This document shows, in pieces, positions 15,724 to 24,033 of a DNA stretch of 51,501 nt (its first letter is position 1; each line of letters starts with the position of its first letter). The translations under genes and the position numbers were made by a program. The notes under the pieces were generated by a model. It was not told the DNA's origin. It saw only the letters and a program-made list of their open reading frames with translations, and ran no database searches. Source of the DNA: DASYML01 sp036399835 (GTDB lineage Bacteria > Acidobacteriota > Blastocatellia > Pyrinomonadales > Pyrinomonadaceae); the NCBI GenBank assembly GCA_036399835.1, contig DASWMI010000146.1:1-51501 (forward strand). Reading direction: 5' to 3'.

Positions 15724-15748
15724 AAGGTTTTCCACAGATTTTTCCACA
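15686..15748 (+). promoter_or_regulatory. Cluster of three DnaA-box-like 9-mers
   Basis: TTATTCACA (15686-15694), TTTTCCACA (15728-15736) and TTTTCCACA (15740-15748) all match TTWTNCACA and all point the same way; the last two are 12 bp apart. The cluster lies 44 bp upstream of the -35 box of the structured RNA promoter. There is no dnaA, dnaN or clear unwinding element nearby, so a regulatory or titration site is more likely than an origin. Confidence 0.5.
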
Positions 15749-15791
15749 GCCCTTCGGACTCAAAGATGCGAAAACTTAAAGTGCTTTCTTC

Positions 15792-15820
15792 TTGACTCGC
15801 CTTCGGGCGGAGTGTATAAA
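15792..15820 (+). promoter_or_regulatory. Sigma70-type promoter of the structured RNA
   Basis: TTGACT (15792-15797) and TATAAA (15815-15820) are separated by 17 bp, close to the housekeeping consensus. The spacer holds a small CGCC/GGCG hairpin. Initiation is expected near 15827. No protein start codon with a ribosome binding site follows. Confidence 0.7.
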
Positions 15821-15826
15821 CCCCAC

Positions 15827-16344
15827 ACGTTGCGAGGCTCAAGGGCTTCGTGACCAACGAGAGGATAGGCGGCGAGGCGGTGACGCTTCGTTTGAGAGCA
15901 GCGGCAGGCGGATTGCAGTTGCTACTACGCCACTCGTTGAAGCCGAAAGGCTTGGCTAGAAAGAGTCGCAAGACTTTTTCGAGTGGCTCGGATAAAAACG
16001 AGTCACGCTCTTTGGAAAGGAACCGCTGAAGAGTGCTGTAGTCGCTCGAAGTTTTTCGGAACTTTGAGCCTCGTTGCCGGGAACGTAACCGGTGGTTGAG
16101 GACAGCAACCGAAACAAAAACCAACTGATGCCGCGCTTTCACAAGAAGCGCAACGGATTGTGAAAACAGTTCGGGCATCGCCCGGAGGACGCTGACCGCC
16201 AGCGCTTGACTTCGGGATACAAACCGGCAGTCCCTGCGTGTACATGCGGGGTTGCCACTTCCCCTACAGAACGCTTCGGCGCTCTCAAAGGGAATATCGG
16301 GATTGCGCCGCTTTCACTTGTTGGAAGCGGCGCAATCTCTTTTT
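15827..16344 (+). ncRNA. Candidate structured RNA of about 518 nt, class unknown
   Basis: This region has its own promoter and terminator and no supported coding frame. Hand folding gives a long-range helix of 10 or more pairs (15833-15842 with 16064-16073) closing a domain that includes a three-way junction: stem 15931-15936/15980-15985 with two GNRA hairpins (GAAA loop at 15945-15948, GCAA loop at 15968-15971). A second domain has hairpins at 16094-16110, 16137-16165, 16190-16204 and 16232-16251, a UUCG loop near 16275, and crossing pairs (16123-16126/16168-16171 with 16128-16132/16174-16178) that suggest a pseudoknot. It lacks the RNase P CR-I motif, tmRNA ends and the SRP apical loop. I cannot assign it to a known class. 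Confidence 0.65.
16301..16344 (+). terminator. Intrinsic terminator of the structured RNA
   Basis: A perfect 13-bp GC-rich stem (16301-16313 with 16325-16337), an 11-base loop and a TCTTTTT tail (16338-16344). It is one of the clearest intrinsic terminators in the window and fixes the 3' end of the RNA. Confidence 0.9.
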
Positions 16345-16357
16345 AGCGCGTTGATAA

Positions 16358-16510
16358 TTTAGAGAGTATTTCAAAACCCGCAGATGAGCCACCGCAGACA
16401 CAGGGACACGGAGAGTAGATAAAGCAGGATGCGATAAGACTCTTCAACTCATCTGGTCTACTTATTCTCTTTCTCTCTCTGTGCCTTCGTGCCTGCGGTG
16501 GCTAGTTTCG
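16358..16510. repeat. Dispersed intergenic repeat, copy 1
   Basis: It begins with AGAGAGTATTTC (16361) and AAACCCG.AGATGAGCCAC, then has an inverted-repeat pair (16387-16415 with 16475-16503) ending CGGTGGCTAG. It is homologous to 34637-34792 and, inverted, to 46002-46189, including central TAGATAAA and CTACTTATTCTCT segments. The right end supplies the stop codon of the M48 gene (minus strand), and the outer right flank seen in the other copies is missing. Confidence 0.85.
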
Positions 16511-19369
16511 CGCGGAGGGTTGGGACTTGGCAGAGACATCCAGCAGATAGACAATCTGATTGCCTGTCAGGACGAACAGACGCTGGCCGTCTTCGCTGAA
16601 ACGAATCAGCGAGATAGGGCTGGAGAAGGTAAACTGGTCGCGCTTTTCCAGCGTCTCAAGGCTGTAGATAGCCAGTTTCCCGATCTCGTTTTCGACGCAC
16701 AGGAGGCCGCTCTGGCGCGAAACCGCAGCATAGCCGCCGAAGACTCTGCCTTTCTGCTCGCCCGTCTTGAGCGAATAGACCAGCACGCGGTTGAGCGTAT
16801 CCGCGACGATCACCCAATCACCCGCCGCGTAAATGTTTGAGAGACGGAAAGAGCCTTTGCCTGTCTCAATCAAAAGCCTGCCGAGCGCGTTGCCGTCGCG
16901 TGCATCTAGGATTTGGATGAAGTAATCGCCCTCCTTCTCTTTCATCCCGGAGAGCTGCTGGCTCAACCTAGGGTCGCTCTTAATCTCCGCTTTCGCGGCC
17001 TCGTCCGTCACGTTCCACAAAAGCACGACCGTTTCCCACTGCGGCGAGACCCAGACGCGCGGGGCCTCCTTCGGAAATGTTTTGGTCCACAGACGCGTCA
17101 TCGAGCGCGCATCCAGCATCTCGACCAGCACGTTCTTGTCATACTGTACGCGCTCGTCCTCCTTGACATTCGTTTTGGCGGATTTGGTCACGACCAGGTA
17201 TGGTCCAATCTGGCGCGCGTTCTTGGCTTCGATCTGCTGGCCCGGCGTCACCTCACCCGTCTTCAGGTTAAACCTGGCGATATTTCTTTCGGCGGTCTCG
17301 AATTTCGGAAAGTCCCCGTAAAAGAATCCGTCATCGCTGAGGTGGCCGCCGCGAAAGCCGCGCAGATAAAGCACGGCCTCGCCGTCCGTCAACTTCCAGA
17401 CGCCGCCGCGCTCGCGCCCCGAGAGGGCCAGCCATTTCATATCGCGTGATAACTCCGCGACGTTCAGGCGACCCAGGTTGAAATTTGAGAGCAAAGCTAT
17501 TGCGACCACTTCATCCTTCTCCATGCGGTACAGTCCCAATTCGCCGTTACGTCGTTCGGAGACAAAGAATTGATCGAAAATATCCAGCGCCGCTCGCTCG
17601 CTGGCCTTGGTGATAACTTTGCTGTTCAAGTCCATCACGCCGAGCGCGTAATCCTTGATGGGTCTGAGGAAGAGATAATTCCCGCGGGTCGGCGCGGCCA
17701 GCTCCGCCCGTCCCATTGAAAGCTCCGAGAGGACCTTGCCTTCGGGGAAGCTCAGGATGGCGGACTTTTTAAAATCCTCTCTGTTGACGCCCGCGAGCCT
17801 GTCATTGCTCAGAAACGCGAATCCGCCCGCGATGAGTCTTTCGAGCATATCGTTGAGAGGAACTTTGGCGCGCGTCGTGAGGTCTATGACTTCGGCGATA
17901 TTTCGGGTGCGCGAGCGGTTGACGTTGTCGCGGCCCACATAGCCCGCCAGTAGATAACGGCCATCGGGCGAAAATCCCATCTTGATCCACTGTAAATCGC
18001 CAAAGCTCGTTTCGCTGTTGCTGCGAGCGACAAGGAGTTCGAGCAGCCAGAAGAGTTCATAGTAAGCAGGCTCGTAGAACTCCTTCTTCTGGACCACAAC
18101 CGTCCCCGTCGCTACTTCCAGCACGTCGAGGTTGAAATCAGGAGTCAGACAGGCGAGGAGCTTGCCATCGGGCGAGAGCGTGCTTTGCATACATCCTTTG
18201 CGCAGCACGATCTCTTTGGCGTCCTTCATTTTCTGTTCGGCCACGCTCCAGTATTCGACCCGCAGGTTGTTTGTATAAAAGACTATGCTTTGCGAATCGG
18301 GCGTGAAGTTGGCCGGGCGCGCATCCGGCGCTTCGATACGAAAGAGGGGCACGAAAGGCTCGCGCGAGAGAACGCTAATGCCCGATTCGTCCTGGGCCAG
18401 GACATATTTTCCATCCGGGCTAAAGCGTATGTGCGTGATGTCGCTGCGCAAGGGGGGCGAAAGCTGCTGCTTTGAGAGAACGCCGTGCAGGGATTCGCGC
18501 CGTCCAAGCCCTGTGTAGCTGATGACGTTTGACTGCCAGGCTTTAAACTCTTCGCTCCGTGTGGCGGCGCGGGCTTCGACGCAGGCGGCGGGCAAAGCGG
18601 AGACAGACTTTAACATCTCTCGCAGGCGACGTTCTTCGGGCTTGGTAGTCCCGAAGAGGTCCGAGAACCAGCTTCCCGTTTTGCCCTTGTTTTCAGTCAG
18701 CCGCTCCCACAATCTGGACATGGCCGCAGGGTCATAGCCCGCCCTGACCACAGCATAAGCGCTGACCTGATCGGCTATCAGCTCCCCCTTCTCGCTCTCA
18801 CGAGACTTGAAGGCTTCAGGCTTACGCCTGTAATTATCCATCAGCCGGTTGTACTTCTCGAAAATATCGCGTTGGTCCGCAACCTCCGCGACGCCCAGGA
18901 CCTCTTTGAGCCAGCGCGTCACGTCAATGGCGCTCTGGTGTGTGACCAGATGGCCCAGCTCATGCGCGACGACTCCCGCCAGCTCGTCTTCGCTTTGGGC
19001 CAGCGCCACCAATTTGCGCGAGACATAAACGCGCCCGCCGGGTAAGACAAAGGCGTTAGCATTCGGCAGGTCCACCAGGAAGAACTGTAATTTAAGCTTG
19101 AGCGGCAAATGTTTGCCGAGCCGCTCGCCTATGCGCGCCAGATAGCCTGTTACTTCCGTATCCTCTATGACGCGATAGTCTTTCTGTATGCGCCCGGCGA
19201 TGGCTTCTCCCAGATAATACTCTTGCTCTTCGTTAAAAATGTTCGGCTCTGCCGTCCTGGGCAGCGCGACCGGAGGCTGGCAGTTCTCCTGGGCCGCAAG
19301 CCGCGAGGCCGAGAGACCGCCGAGCAGTATGAGAAGCGCGCAACAATAAGAAATAGTGTGAGTTTTCAT
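16502..19369 (-). CDS. Secreted M48-type metalloprotease with beta-propeller
   Basis: A 955-residue protein with a signal peptide (ALLILLGGLSASRLAAQ, cleaved near residue 26). Residues about 45-250 form an M48 peptidase domain with zinc motif HELGH (136-140) and the downstream glutamate in ESEKGELIADQ. Residues about 300-945 form a WD40-like beta-propeller with repeated FSPDGKY-type strands. The protease should act in the periplasm or outside the cell; the propeller probably binds substrate or a partner. M48 proteins with propellers are not the classical BepA/YfgC type, which have TPR repeats. It is a lone minus-strand gene. Confidence 0.88.
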   Translation of the reverse strand: MKTHTISYCCALLILLGGLSASRLAAQENCQPPVALPRTAEPNIFNEEQEYYLGEAIAGRIQKDYRVIEDTEVTGYLARIGERLGKHLPLKLKLQFFLVDLPNANAFVLPGGRVYVSRKLVALAQSEDELAGVVAHELGHLVTHQSAIDVTRWLKEVLGVAEVADQRDIFEKYNRLMDNYRRKPEAFKSRESEKGELIADQVSAYAVVRAGYDPAAMSRLWERLTENKGKTGSWFSDLFGTTKPEERRLREMLKSVSALPAACVEARAATRSEEFKAWQSNVISYTGLGRRESLHGVLSKQQLSPPLRSDITHIRFSPDGKYVLAQDESGISVLSREPFVPLFRIEAPDARPANFTPDSQSIVFYTNNLRVEYWSVAEQKMKDAKEIVLRKGCMQSTLSPDGKLLACLTPDFNLDVLEVATGTVVVQKKEFYEPAYYELFWLLELLVARSNSETSFGDLQWIKMGFSPDGRYLLAGYVGRDNVNRSRTRNIAEVIDLTTRAKVPLNDMLERLIAGGFAFLSNDRLAGVNREDFKKSAILSFPEGKVLSELSMGRAELAAPTRGNYLFLRPIKDYALGVMDLNSKVITKASERAALDIFDQFFVSERRNGELGLYRMEKDEVVAIALLSNFNLGRLNVAELSRDMKWLALSGRERGGVWKLTDGEAVLYLRGFRGGHLSDDGFFYGDFPKFETAERNIARFNLKTGEVTPGQQIEAKNARQIGPYLVVTKSAKTNVKEDERVQYDKNVLVEMLDARSMTRLWTKTFPKEAPRVWVSPQWETVVLLWNVTDEAAKAEIKSDPRLSQQLSGMKEKEGDYFIQILDARDGNALGRLLIETGKGSFRLSNIYAAGDWVIVADTLNRVLVYSLKTGEQKGRVFGGYAAVSRQSGLLCVENEIGKLAIYSLETLEKRDQFTFSSPISLIRFSEDGQRLFVLTGNQIVYLLDVSAKSQPSARN

Positions 19370-19681
19370 CAGGTTTCGGTCAGAGCAAAAGGGGTAAGAA
19401 AGTTCGCCAGGGATGAGAATCCTGTTTCCAGCAGGGAAGGATAAGGTTTCAGCCGAAGCATGTAAAGCGCGCAGACCCTTTAACCTGTTCTTCCCGCTTG
19501 CCTGTTAATCTTAACGGCTTTTCATTTCGTTGACACTCCAAAGCCCGCGCGGGTATCATCCAAGCCGTTCCCTTAAAGTAAAGACGAGATTTCAGACCCG
19601 CCGGAACGACGCACGCGAGAGACGCGGGTAGTTTGAGACCAAAGGCGTGTGATCGTTATTTCGAGCCAGCACTGTTGACTG
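19370..19681. other. Divergent intergenic region
   Basis: These 312 bp separate the M48 gene (minus) from nadK (plus). Apart from the nadK promoter at 19530-19559 I see no further gene, tRNA or strong hairpin. The nadK leader would be about 115 nt. Confidence 0.5.
19530..19559 (+). promoter_or_regulatory. Promoter upstream of nadK
   Basis: TTGACA (19530-19535) matches the -35 consensus exactly and TATCAT (19554-19559) is a fair -10, with an 18-bp spacer. It faces nadK and the symporter gene that follows 11 bp after it. Confidence 0.6.
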
Positions 19682-20566
19682 ATGGTCGAGCGAGCCATAC
19701 GCCGTATCGGTGTCGTCGTCAAACCGCATCAGGCCGATGCGTTAAAGACGCTCTGCGAGCTTGCCGCGTGGCTTGCCGCACGCGACATCGCGCTCTGCGG
19801 TGGTCCAGAGATAGAGCGCGAGCGCATAGAGCACGAAACGGGCTGCGTCGTAGAGGCTCTGCCGCAGGACCAGTTGGCCGAAAGCGTTGACCTTATCCTC
19901 GTGCTCGGCGGCGACGGGACGATGATCTCTACGGCGCGGCTGGTCGGAGACAATCAAACGCCCGTGCTCGGCATCAACTACGGGAGCCTGGGGTATCTCG
20001 CAGAGTTTCGCATCGAAGAGATGTTCCCCGCGCTCGAAGCCATCCTCGCCGGAGATTATCGGCTGGACCGCCGCGTGATGCTCTCGGCTGAGCTGTATCG
20101 CGGCGAAGAGTTGATCGTCCGGAGCCTGGTGCTCAACGATGTCGTCATCAACAAGTCTGCGCTGGCGCGCATCATCGAGATTGAAACCTATCTCAACCAG
20201 CAATTCGTCAACTCGTTTCGCGCAGACGGCCTCATCGTCTCAACCCCGACAGGCTCGACCGCCTACAACCTCTCCGCAGGTGGTCCAGTCGTCTATCCTT
20301 CGATGAACGCGATAGTGATTACGCCGATCTGTCCCTTTACGCTCTCGAATCGCCCCATCGTCGTGCCGGACGACGCAGTGATAGAGCTTTATCTAAGGAC
20401 GGAGGACGAGGAAGTGGCCCTCACTTTGGACGGGCAGGTCGGATGTCCGCTGCACACGGACGACCGCGTGCTCATCAGCAAAAGCCTGACGACCTTCAAC
20501 ATCGTCACGCCGACCAATAGAAACTACTTTGATGTCTTGCGCGACAAACTACGCTGGGGGAGGTGA
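19682..20566 (+). CDS. nadK: NAD kinase
   Basis: A 294-residue cytoplasmic enzyme that phosphorylates NAD to NADP. It carries the GGDGT motif (76-80) with the catalytic aspartate, the NYGSLGYLAEF segment, LNDVVI, and the strongly conserved TPTGSTAYNLSAGGP loop that binds NAD. Length is normal for the bacterial family. There is no clear Shine-Dalgarno sequence before the ATG at 19682. The symporter gene starts 11 bp after the stop, so the two are likely co-transcribed. Confidence 0.97.
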   Translation: MVERAIRRIGVVVKPHQADALKTLCELAAWLAARDIALCGGPEIERERIEHETGCVVEALPQDQLAESVDLILVLGGDGTMISTARLVGDNQTPVLGINYGSLGYLAEFRIEEMFPALEAILAGDYRLDRRVMLSAELYRGEELIVRSLVLNDVVINKSALARIIEIETYLNQQFVNSFRADGLIVSTPTGSTAYNLSAGGPVVYPSMNAIVITPICPFTLSNRPIVVPDDAVIELYLRTEDEEVALTLDGQVGCPLHTDDRVLISKSLTTFNIVTPTNRNYFDVLRDKLRWGR

Positions 20567-20577
20567 CAAGAGCGATC

Positions 20578-22062
20578 ATGGCCGATGAGAAAAAGAGAGC
20601 CAAGTCGAAGCGCGGCGAGGTTGATCCGAGCGCTTTTGAGCGCGAGTTGACGACGGACCTCGATGACGAGACGCCGGATCGCCCGAAGGGGATGCCGCTG
20701 CACACGCGCATTCTCATAGGGCTTGGCATAGGAGTGTTGGCGGGCGTCGCCGTCAACATGATTTTCGGGGGCGAGCACCCGCGCGTCGCATGGGTCATCA
20801 GCAATATCACGGAGCCTGTCGGACAGTTGTTCCTGAGGCTGCTCTTGATGATCGTCGTGCCTCTGGTCTTCTCTTCGCTGATTGTCGGCGTCGCGGGTAT
20901 CGGAGACATACGCAAGCTGGGCCGCGTCGGTCTCAAGTCCTTTGGCTACTGCCTGGTCGTCTCGGCCATTTCCGTCATCATCGGCCTGACTCTCGCCAAC
21001 ACCATCAGGCCCGGCAAACGCATAGACCCCTCGACCGCAGAGATGCTCAAACAACGCTATAGCACCGACGCGACGAAGCGCGTTGACGAGGCCAAAAAGA
21101 GCGCCACCGCACAGGATTCCGCGCTCATGCAGGTGGTCAAGACCATCGTCCCGACTAATCCTCTGGCCTCGATTGCCGGCATCAAGCCGGGCGCGACCTC
21201 GCAGAGCGATACGCCCGATATGCTCCACCTGATGTTCTTCGCGCTCATCATCGGCATCGCCATCACGCTGATTCCGGTGGAGGTGGCCGCGCCGCTGCTG
21301 CGCGGGCTGGAGGCGCTCTACGAGATAACGGCGAAGATTATAGACATCATCATGAAGTTTGCGCCCTATGCTGTGGCCTGCCTGCTCTTCAACAACACTG
21401 CGCGGTTCGGTCTGGACCTGCTTCAGGCTCTGGCCTGGTTCGTCCTGACGGTCTTGCTCGGCCTCTCGCTCCACATGTTCGGCGTGTATTCGCTCTCGGT
21501 CTACTTTCTTTCGCGTATCTCTCCGCTCGATTTTTTCCGCCGCATCAAGACCGTTATCCTGACGGCCTTCTCGACCTCTTCATCGAACGCGACGCTCCCG
21601 ACGGCGCTTCGCGTCTCGGAAGAGAATCTAGGCGTGCCGCAGGAGATTAACAGCTTCGTGCTGACGGTCGGCGCGACCGCCAACCAGAACGGCACGGCGC
21701 TTTATGAAGGCGTGACGGTGCTCTTTCTGGCGCAGCTCGCGGGGGTGGACCTCTCGCTCGGGCAACAGTTGATGGTGGTCTACCTGGCAATCCTCGGAGG
21801 GATAGGGACTGCGGGCGTGCCTTCCGGCTCGATTCCGTTCATTATCGGTGTGCTGGCGACCATCAATGTCAACCCCGCTTTGATTGCCATTATCCTCGGC
21901 GTGGACCGCATCCTGGATATGTGCCGCACGACCTTGAACGTCGCGGGCGATATTACCGCGGCAACCTTCGTCGCACGCTCGGAAGGCTACGAGCTTTTGA
22001 AGATGCACGAGCCTGCCATCATACATGCGGGCGTAGACTTTCCCATCAAGAAGGCCGATTGA
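20578..22062 (+). CDS. Dicarboxylate/glutamate:cation symporter (DAACS)
   Basis: A 494-residue membrane protein of the GltP/DctA/Glt_Ph family, importing C4-dicarboxylates, glutamate or aspartate with Na+ or H+. The serine-rich re-entrant loop appears as AFSTSSSNATLPT, TM7 as TVGATANQNGTALYEG, HP2 as GGIGTAGVPSGSIPF, and TM8 as GVDRILDMCRTTLNVAGD. An insertion of about 50 polar residues follows TM3, near residues 145-205. A charged N-terminal extension precedes the first helix. The ATG at 20578 is chosen; a GTG at 20563 overlaps nadK. Confidence 0.92.
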   Translation: MADEKKRAKSKRGEVDPSAFERELTTDLDDETPDRPKGMPLHTRILIGLGIGVLAGVAVNMIFGGEHPRVAWVISNITEPVGQLFLRLLLMIVVPLVFSSLIVGVAGIGDIRKLGRVGLKSFGYCLVVSAISVIIGLTLANTIRPGKRIDPSTAEMLKQRYSTDATKRVDEAKKSATAQDSALMQVVKTIVPTNPLASIAGIKPGATSQSDTPDMLHLMFFALIIGIAITLIPVEVAAPLLRGLEALYEITAKIIDIIMKFAPYAVACLLFNNTARFGLDLLQALAWFVLTVLLGLSLHMFGVYSLSVYFLSRISPLDFFRRIKTVILTAFSTSSSNATLPTALRVSEENLGVPQEINSFVLTVGATANQNGTALYEGVTVLFLAQLAGVDLSLGQQLMVVYLAILGGIGTAGVPSGSIPFIIGVLATINVNPALIAIILGVDRILDMCRTTLNVAGDITAATFVARSEGYELLKMHEPAIIHAGVDFPIKKAD

Positions 22063-22110
22063 AACTCAGCCGCTTTGCCGTGTCGAACAGTTTTAGAGGA
22101 GACTTGCGAG

Positions 22111-22878
22111 ATGATCTTTCCCTTAGCCGATGACAACACAGACCGGACCACGACGCCCATCGTCAACTACCTGCTCATCGCCATCAACGTGCTGGTCTTC
22201 GTCTTTCTGCAAGGCATGGGCACAAATGACAGGTTCACTTATGCTTTCTCGACAGTGCCCTACGAGATTGTGAGCGGCAAGGATGTGACGACGCCCGACC
22301 GCACGCTTGAGCATCCCGTGACTGGCCAGCGTATAGAAGTGCCGGGGCTGCAACCGACACCCTTGACGGTTTACCTGACGCTGATAACTTCCATGTTCAT
22401 GCACGGCGGATGGGCGCACCTGCTGGGCAATATGCTCTTCCTCTGGATTTTCGGAGACAACCTGGAGGACCGTCTGGGCCATTTGAGATACACAATCTTC
22501 TACCTGCTGACAGGAATCCTCGCTTCTCTGGCGCACGTCCTCACGACCGTCGTCTTTAGCACCGAGGCGAGCGGACTCTTAATCCCCAGCCTCGGCGCAT
22601 CCGGTGCCATCTCGGGCGTGCTCGGCGGCTACATACTGCTCTACCCGCACAGGCAGGTGAGGGCCATCGTCTTCAATTTTCTGACGACTGTTCCGGCCTG
22701 GGTCGCCGTCGGACTCTGGTTCGTCTTCCAGTTAATCAGCGGTCTGGGCATCCTCGGCGGTGGCTCGCAGAAAGGCGGCGTCGCCTATGCCGCGCACATC
22801 GGCGGGTTTATCGCGGGATTTCTCCTCGTCAAGCTTTTCGATCTGGGACGTGGACCAACAAGGGCGCAGCCCGCGTAA
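22111..22878 (+). CDS. Rhomboid-family intramembrane serine protease
   Basis: A 255-residue, six-helix protein. The catalytic dyad is S164 in GASGAISG and H229 in AAHIGG, and the HGGWAHLLGNM segment of the L1 loop/TM2 is present, so the enzyme looks active. It cleaves membrane-protein substrates within the bilayer; the substrate is not evident. A 40-residue insertion between TM1 and the L1 loop is typical of many environmental homologues. AGGAGACTTGCGAG precedes the ATG at 22111. It follows the symporter on the same strand by about 48 bp. Confidence 0.93.
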   Translation: MIFPLADDNTDRTTTPIVNYLLIAINVLVFVFLQGMGTNDRFTYAFSTVPYEIVSGKDVTTPDRTLEHPVTGQRIEVPGLQPTPLTVYLTLITSMFMHGGWAHLLGNMLFLWIFGDNLEDRLGHLRYTIFYLLTGILASLAHVLTTVVFSTEASGLLIPSLGASGAISGVLGGYILLYPHRQVRAIVFNFLTTVPAWVAVGLWFVFQLISGLGILGGGSQKGGVAYAAHIGGFIAGFLLVKLFDLGRGPTRAQPA

Positions 22879-22882
22879 GTTA

Positions 22883-22960
22883 AGAGCCAAAGTCAAAAGG
22901 CAAAGATAAAGATTGGAGGAGCTTGCCTCTCATGCTTCATCTTTGCCTTTTGGCTTTTTG
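22883..22960. repeat. Inverted repeat between convergent genes
   Basis: AAAAGGCAAAGAT (22895-22907) is the exact reverse complement of 22939-22951, and outer AAAGCCAAA words extend the arms. It lies between the rhomboid stop and the stop of the minus-strand gene at 22975 and could terminate both transcripts. Confidence 0.8.
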
Positions 22961-22974
22961 AGTTCGGTCTTAGT

Positions 22975-23727
22975 TCAGGGTTGTTTACCCTCGAAGATTT
23001 CTCTGATCCTGTTTAGCTCCTGGTTGGCACGCCTGACAGGTTCTGGAAACTCAACATCGCGCTCGCGCCTGCGTCTTTCTCTGCGCTCTCGCCTCTCCGA
23101 AGGGATGACAATCTCATCAACTTTACGTGCCTGCGGTCTCTCATCCTCATCCTGAACGGCTGACTGATCTTCTCTTTTCTGTCTGGCGCGAGCCGTCTCG
23201 CTCGCCGCCGGAGCGTTGACCTTAGGCTTCTCCGCGGGCTGATGCCTGGCATCAACCGCATCAGGGGCAGACTCTGCGGGCGACTGCTCGGCCTGTTTGT
23301 CCTGCCCAACCGCTGTCGGCACAACCTGCGACTCCGCAGGCTTGACTTCCGCGAGAGGCTCTTGCTCGGCAGGGCGCGTCTCGCGCGCGGCGACGCTCGG
23401 GTTTGAAGGCTGCGTGGTGGTCGTCGCCTCCTGCTCGCTTGATTTGTGATGACGGAAATAATCGAGCGCCAGTGCGCCAGCCGCGCCGACGCTGATGGCC
23501 GCCGCGATGACCAGCACCAGCAGCCAGGGCGAAAACCTGGCCCCCGCTCCATCATGCGGCCCTGCGCCGGAAACCGAATATGGCAGCTCGCGCTGAGCAG
23601 CCTGCTCGCTGAGCGGGACGACCGGACGCGCCAAAAGCGTCGCCTCATCGTCAACAAAATGCGGAGTCTCAGGCATCTCCACGCTCTGCGCGTTTTCGTC
23701 TATCTCGGTTTCTCTGATCTCTTCCAT
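22975..23727 (-). CDS. Single-pass membrane protein, low-complexity
   Basis: A 250-residue protein: an acidic N-terminal cytoplasmic segment of about 65 residues, one membrane helix (WLLVLVIAAAISVGAAGALAL), and a long Pro/Ala/Glu/Gln-rich linker ending in an Arg-rich cluster (RRERRERRRRER). This is a bitopic protein with a disordered extracytoplasmic region; no domain is recognised. The ATG at 23727 is preferred to a TTG at 23736. It is downstream of dxs on the same strand, separated by the hairpin at 23948. Confidence 0.65.
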   Translation of the reverse strand: MEEIRETEIDENAQSVEMPETPHFVDDEATLLARPVVPLSEQAAQRELPYSVSGAGPHDGAGARFSPWLLVLVIAAAISVGAAGALALDYFRHHKSSEQEATTTTQPSNPSVAARETRPAEQEPLAEVKPAESQVVPTAVGQDKQAEQSPAESAPDAVDARHQPAEKPKVNAPAASETARARQKREDQSAVQDEDERPQARKVDEIVIPSERRERRERRRRERDVEFPEPVRRANQELNRIREIFEGKQP

Positions 23728-23947
23728 TATCTTCAAGCCATCTGCAATAAAAGGGCAATACTCTTTCTCTAATCACAATATTGAATGCTCTGCTAGCAAA
23801 AATCAACGGCTTTTGGGCCAGCAATCAACAAAGTCTTCGGCTCTGCTGCCGGATTTGGCCCGCGCTTTACGCCGACGCTTTGATGCACGCGGGCAGACTA
23901 AGTATGCCCTCTTGACACAATCTTGACCTTTTCTGTTTGAGCAAAGC

Positions 23948-23989
23948 AGGAGCGCCCGTCACTCTTTCATAGAGATGACGGGCGCTCCT
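23948..23989. terminator. Strong hairpin after dxs
   Basis: A perfect 14-bp stem (23948-23961 with 23976-23989) lies 45 bp after the dxs stop. It lacks a T-run on the minus strand, so its terminator activity is inferred from position and stability. The rest of 23728-24033 shows no gene. Confidence 0.65.
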
Positions 23990-24033
23990 AGTCCAGTCTA
24001 ATTGTGAGCTTAAAGACCCTGGTCCGGTGGTTT

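Noticed and set aside
15686..15748. Replication origin
   Set aside because: Three DnaA-like sites but no dnaA/dnaN neighbourhood and no extended AT-rich unwinding region.
15720..16178. Minus-strand frame of 152 codons over the structured RNA
   Set aside because: Composition is unlike a folded protein, there is no ribosome binding site, and the region has plus-strand promoter, terminator and stems.
15827..16344. RNase P RNA or tmRNA
   Set aside because: No GAGGAAAGTCC-type CR-I or GGCTTA-type 3' motif was found, and there are no tRNA-like ends or tag frame. A short ACAGAA match near 16267 is not enough.
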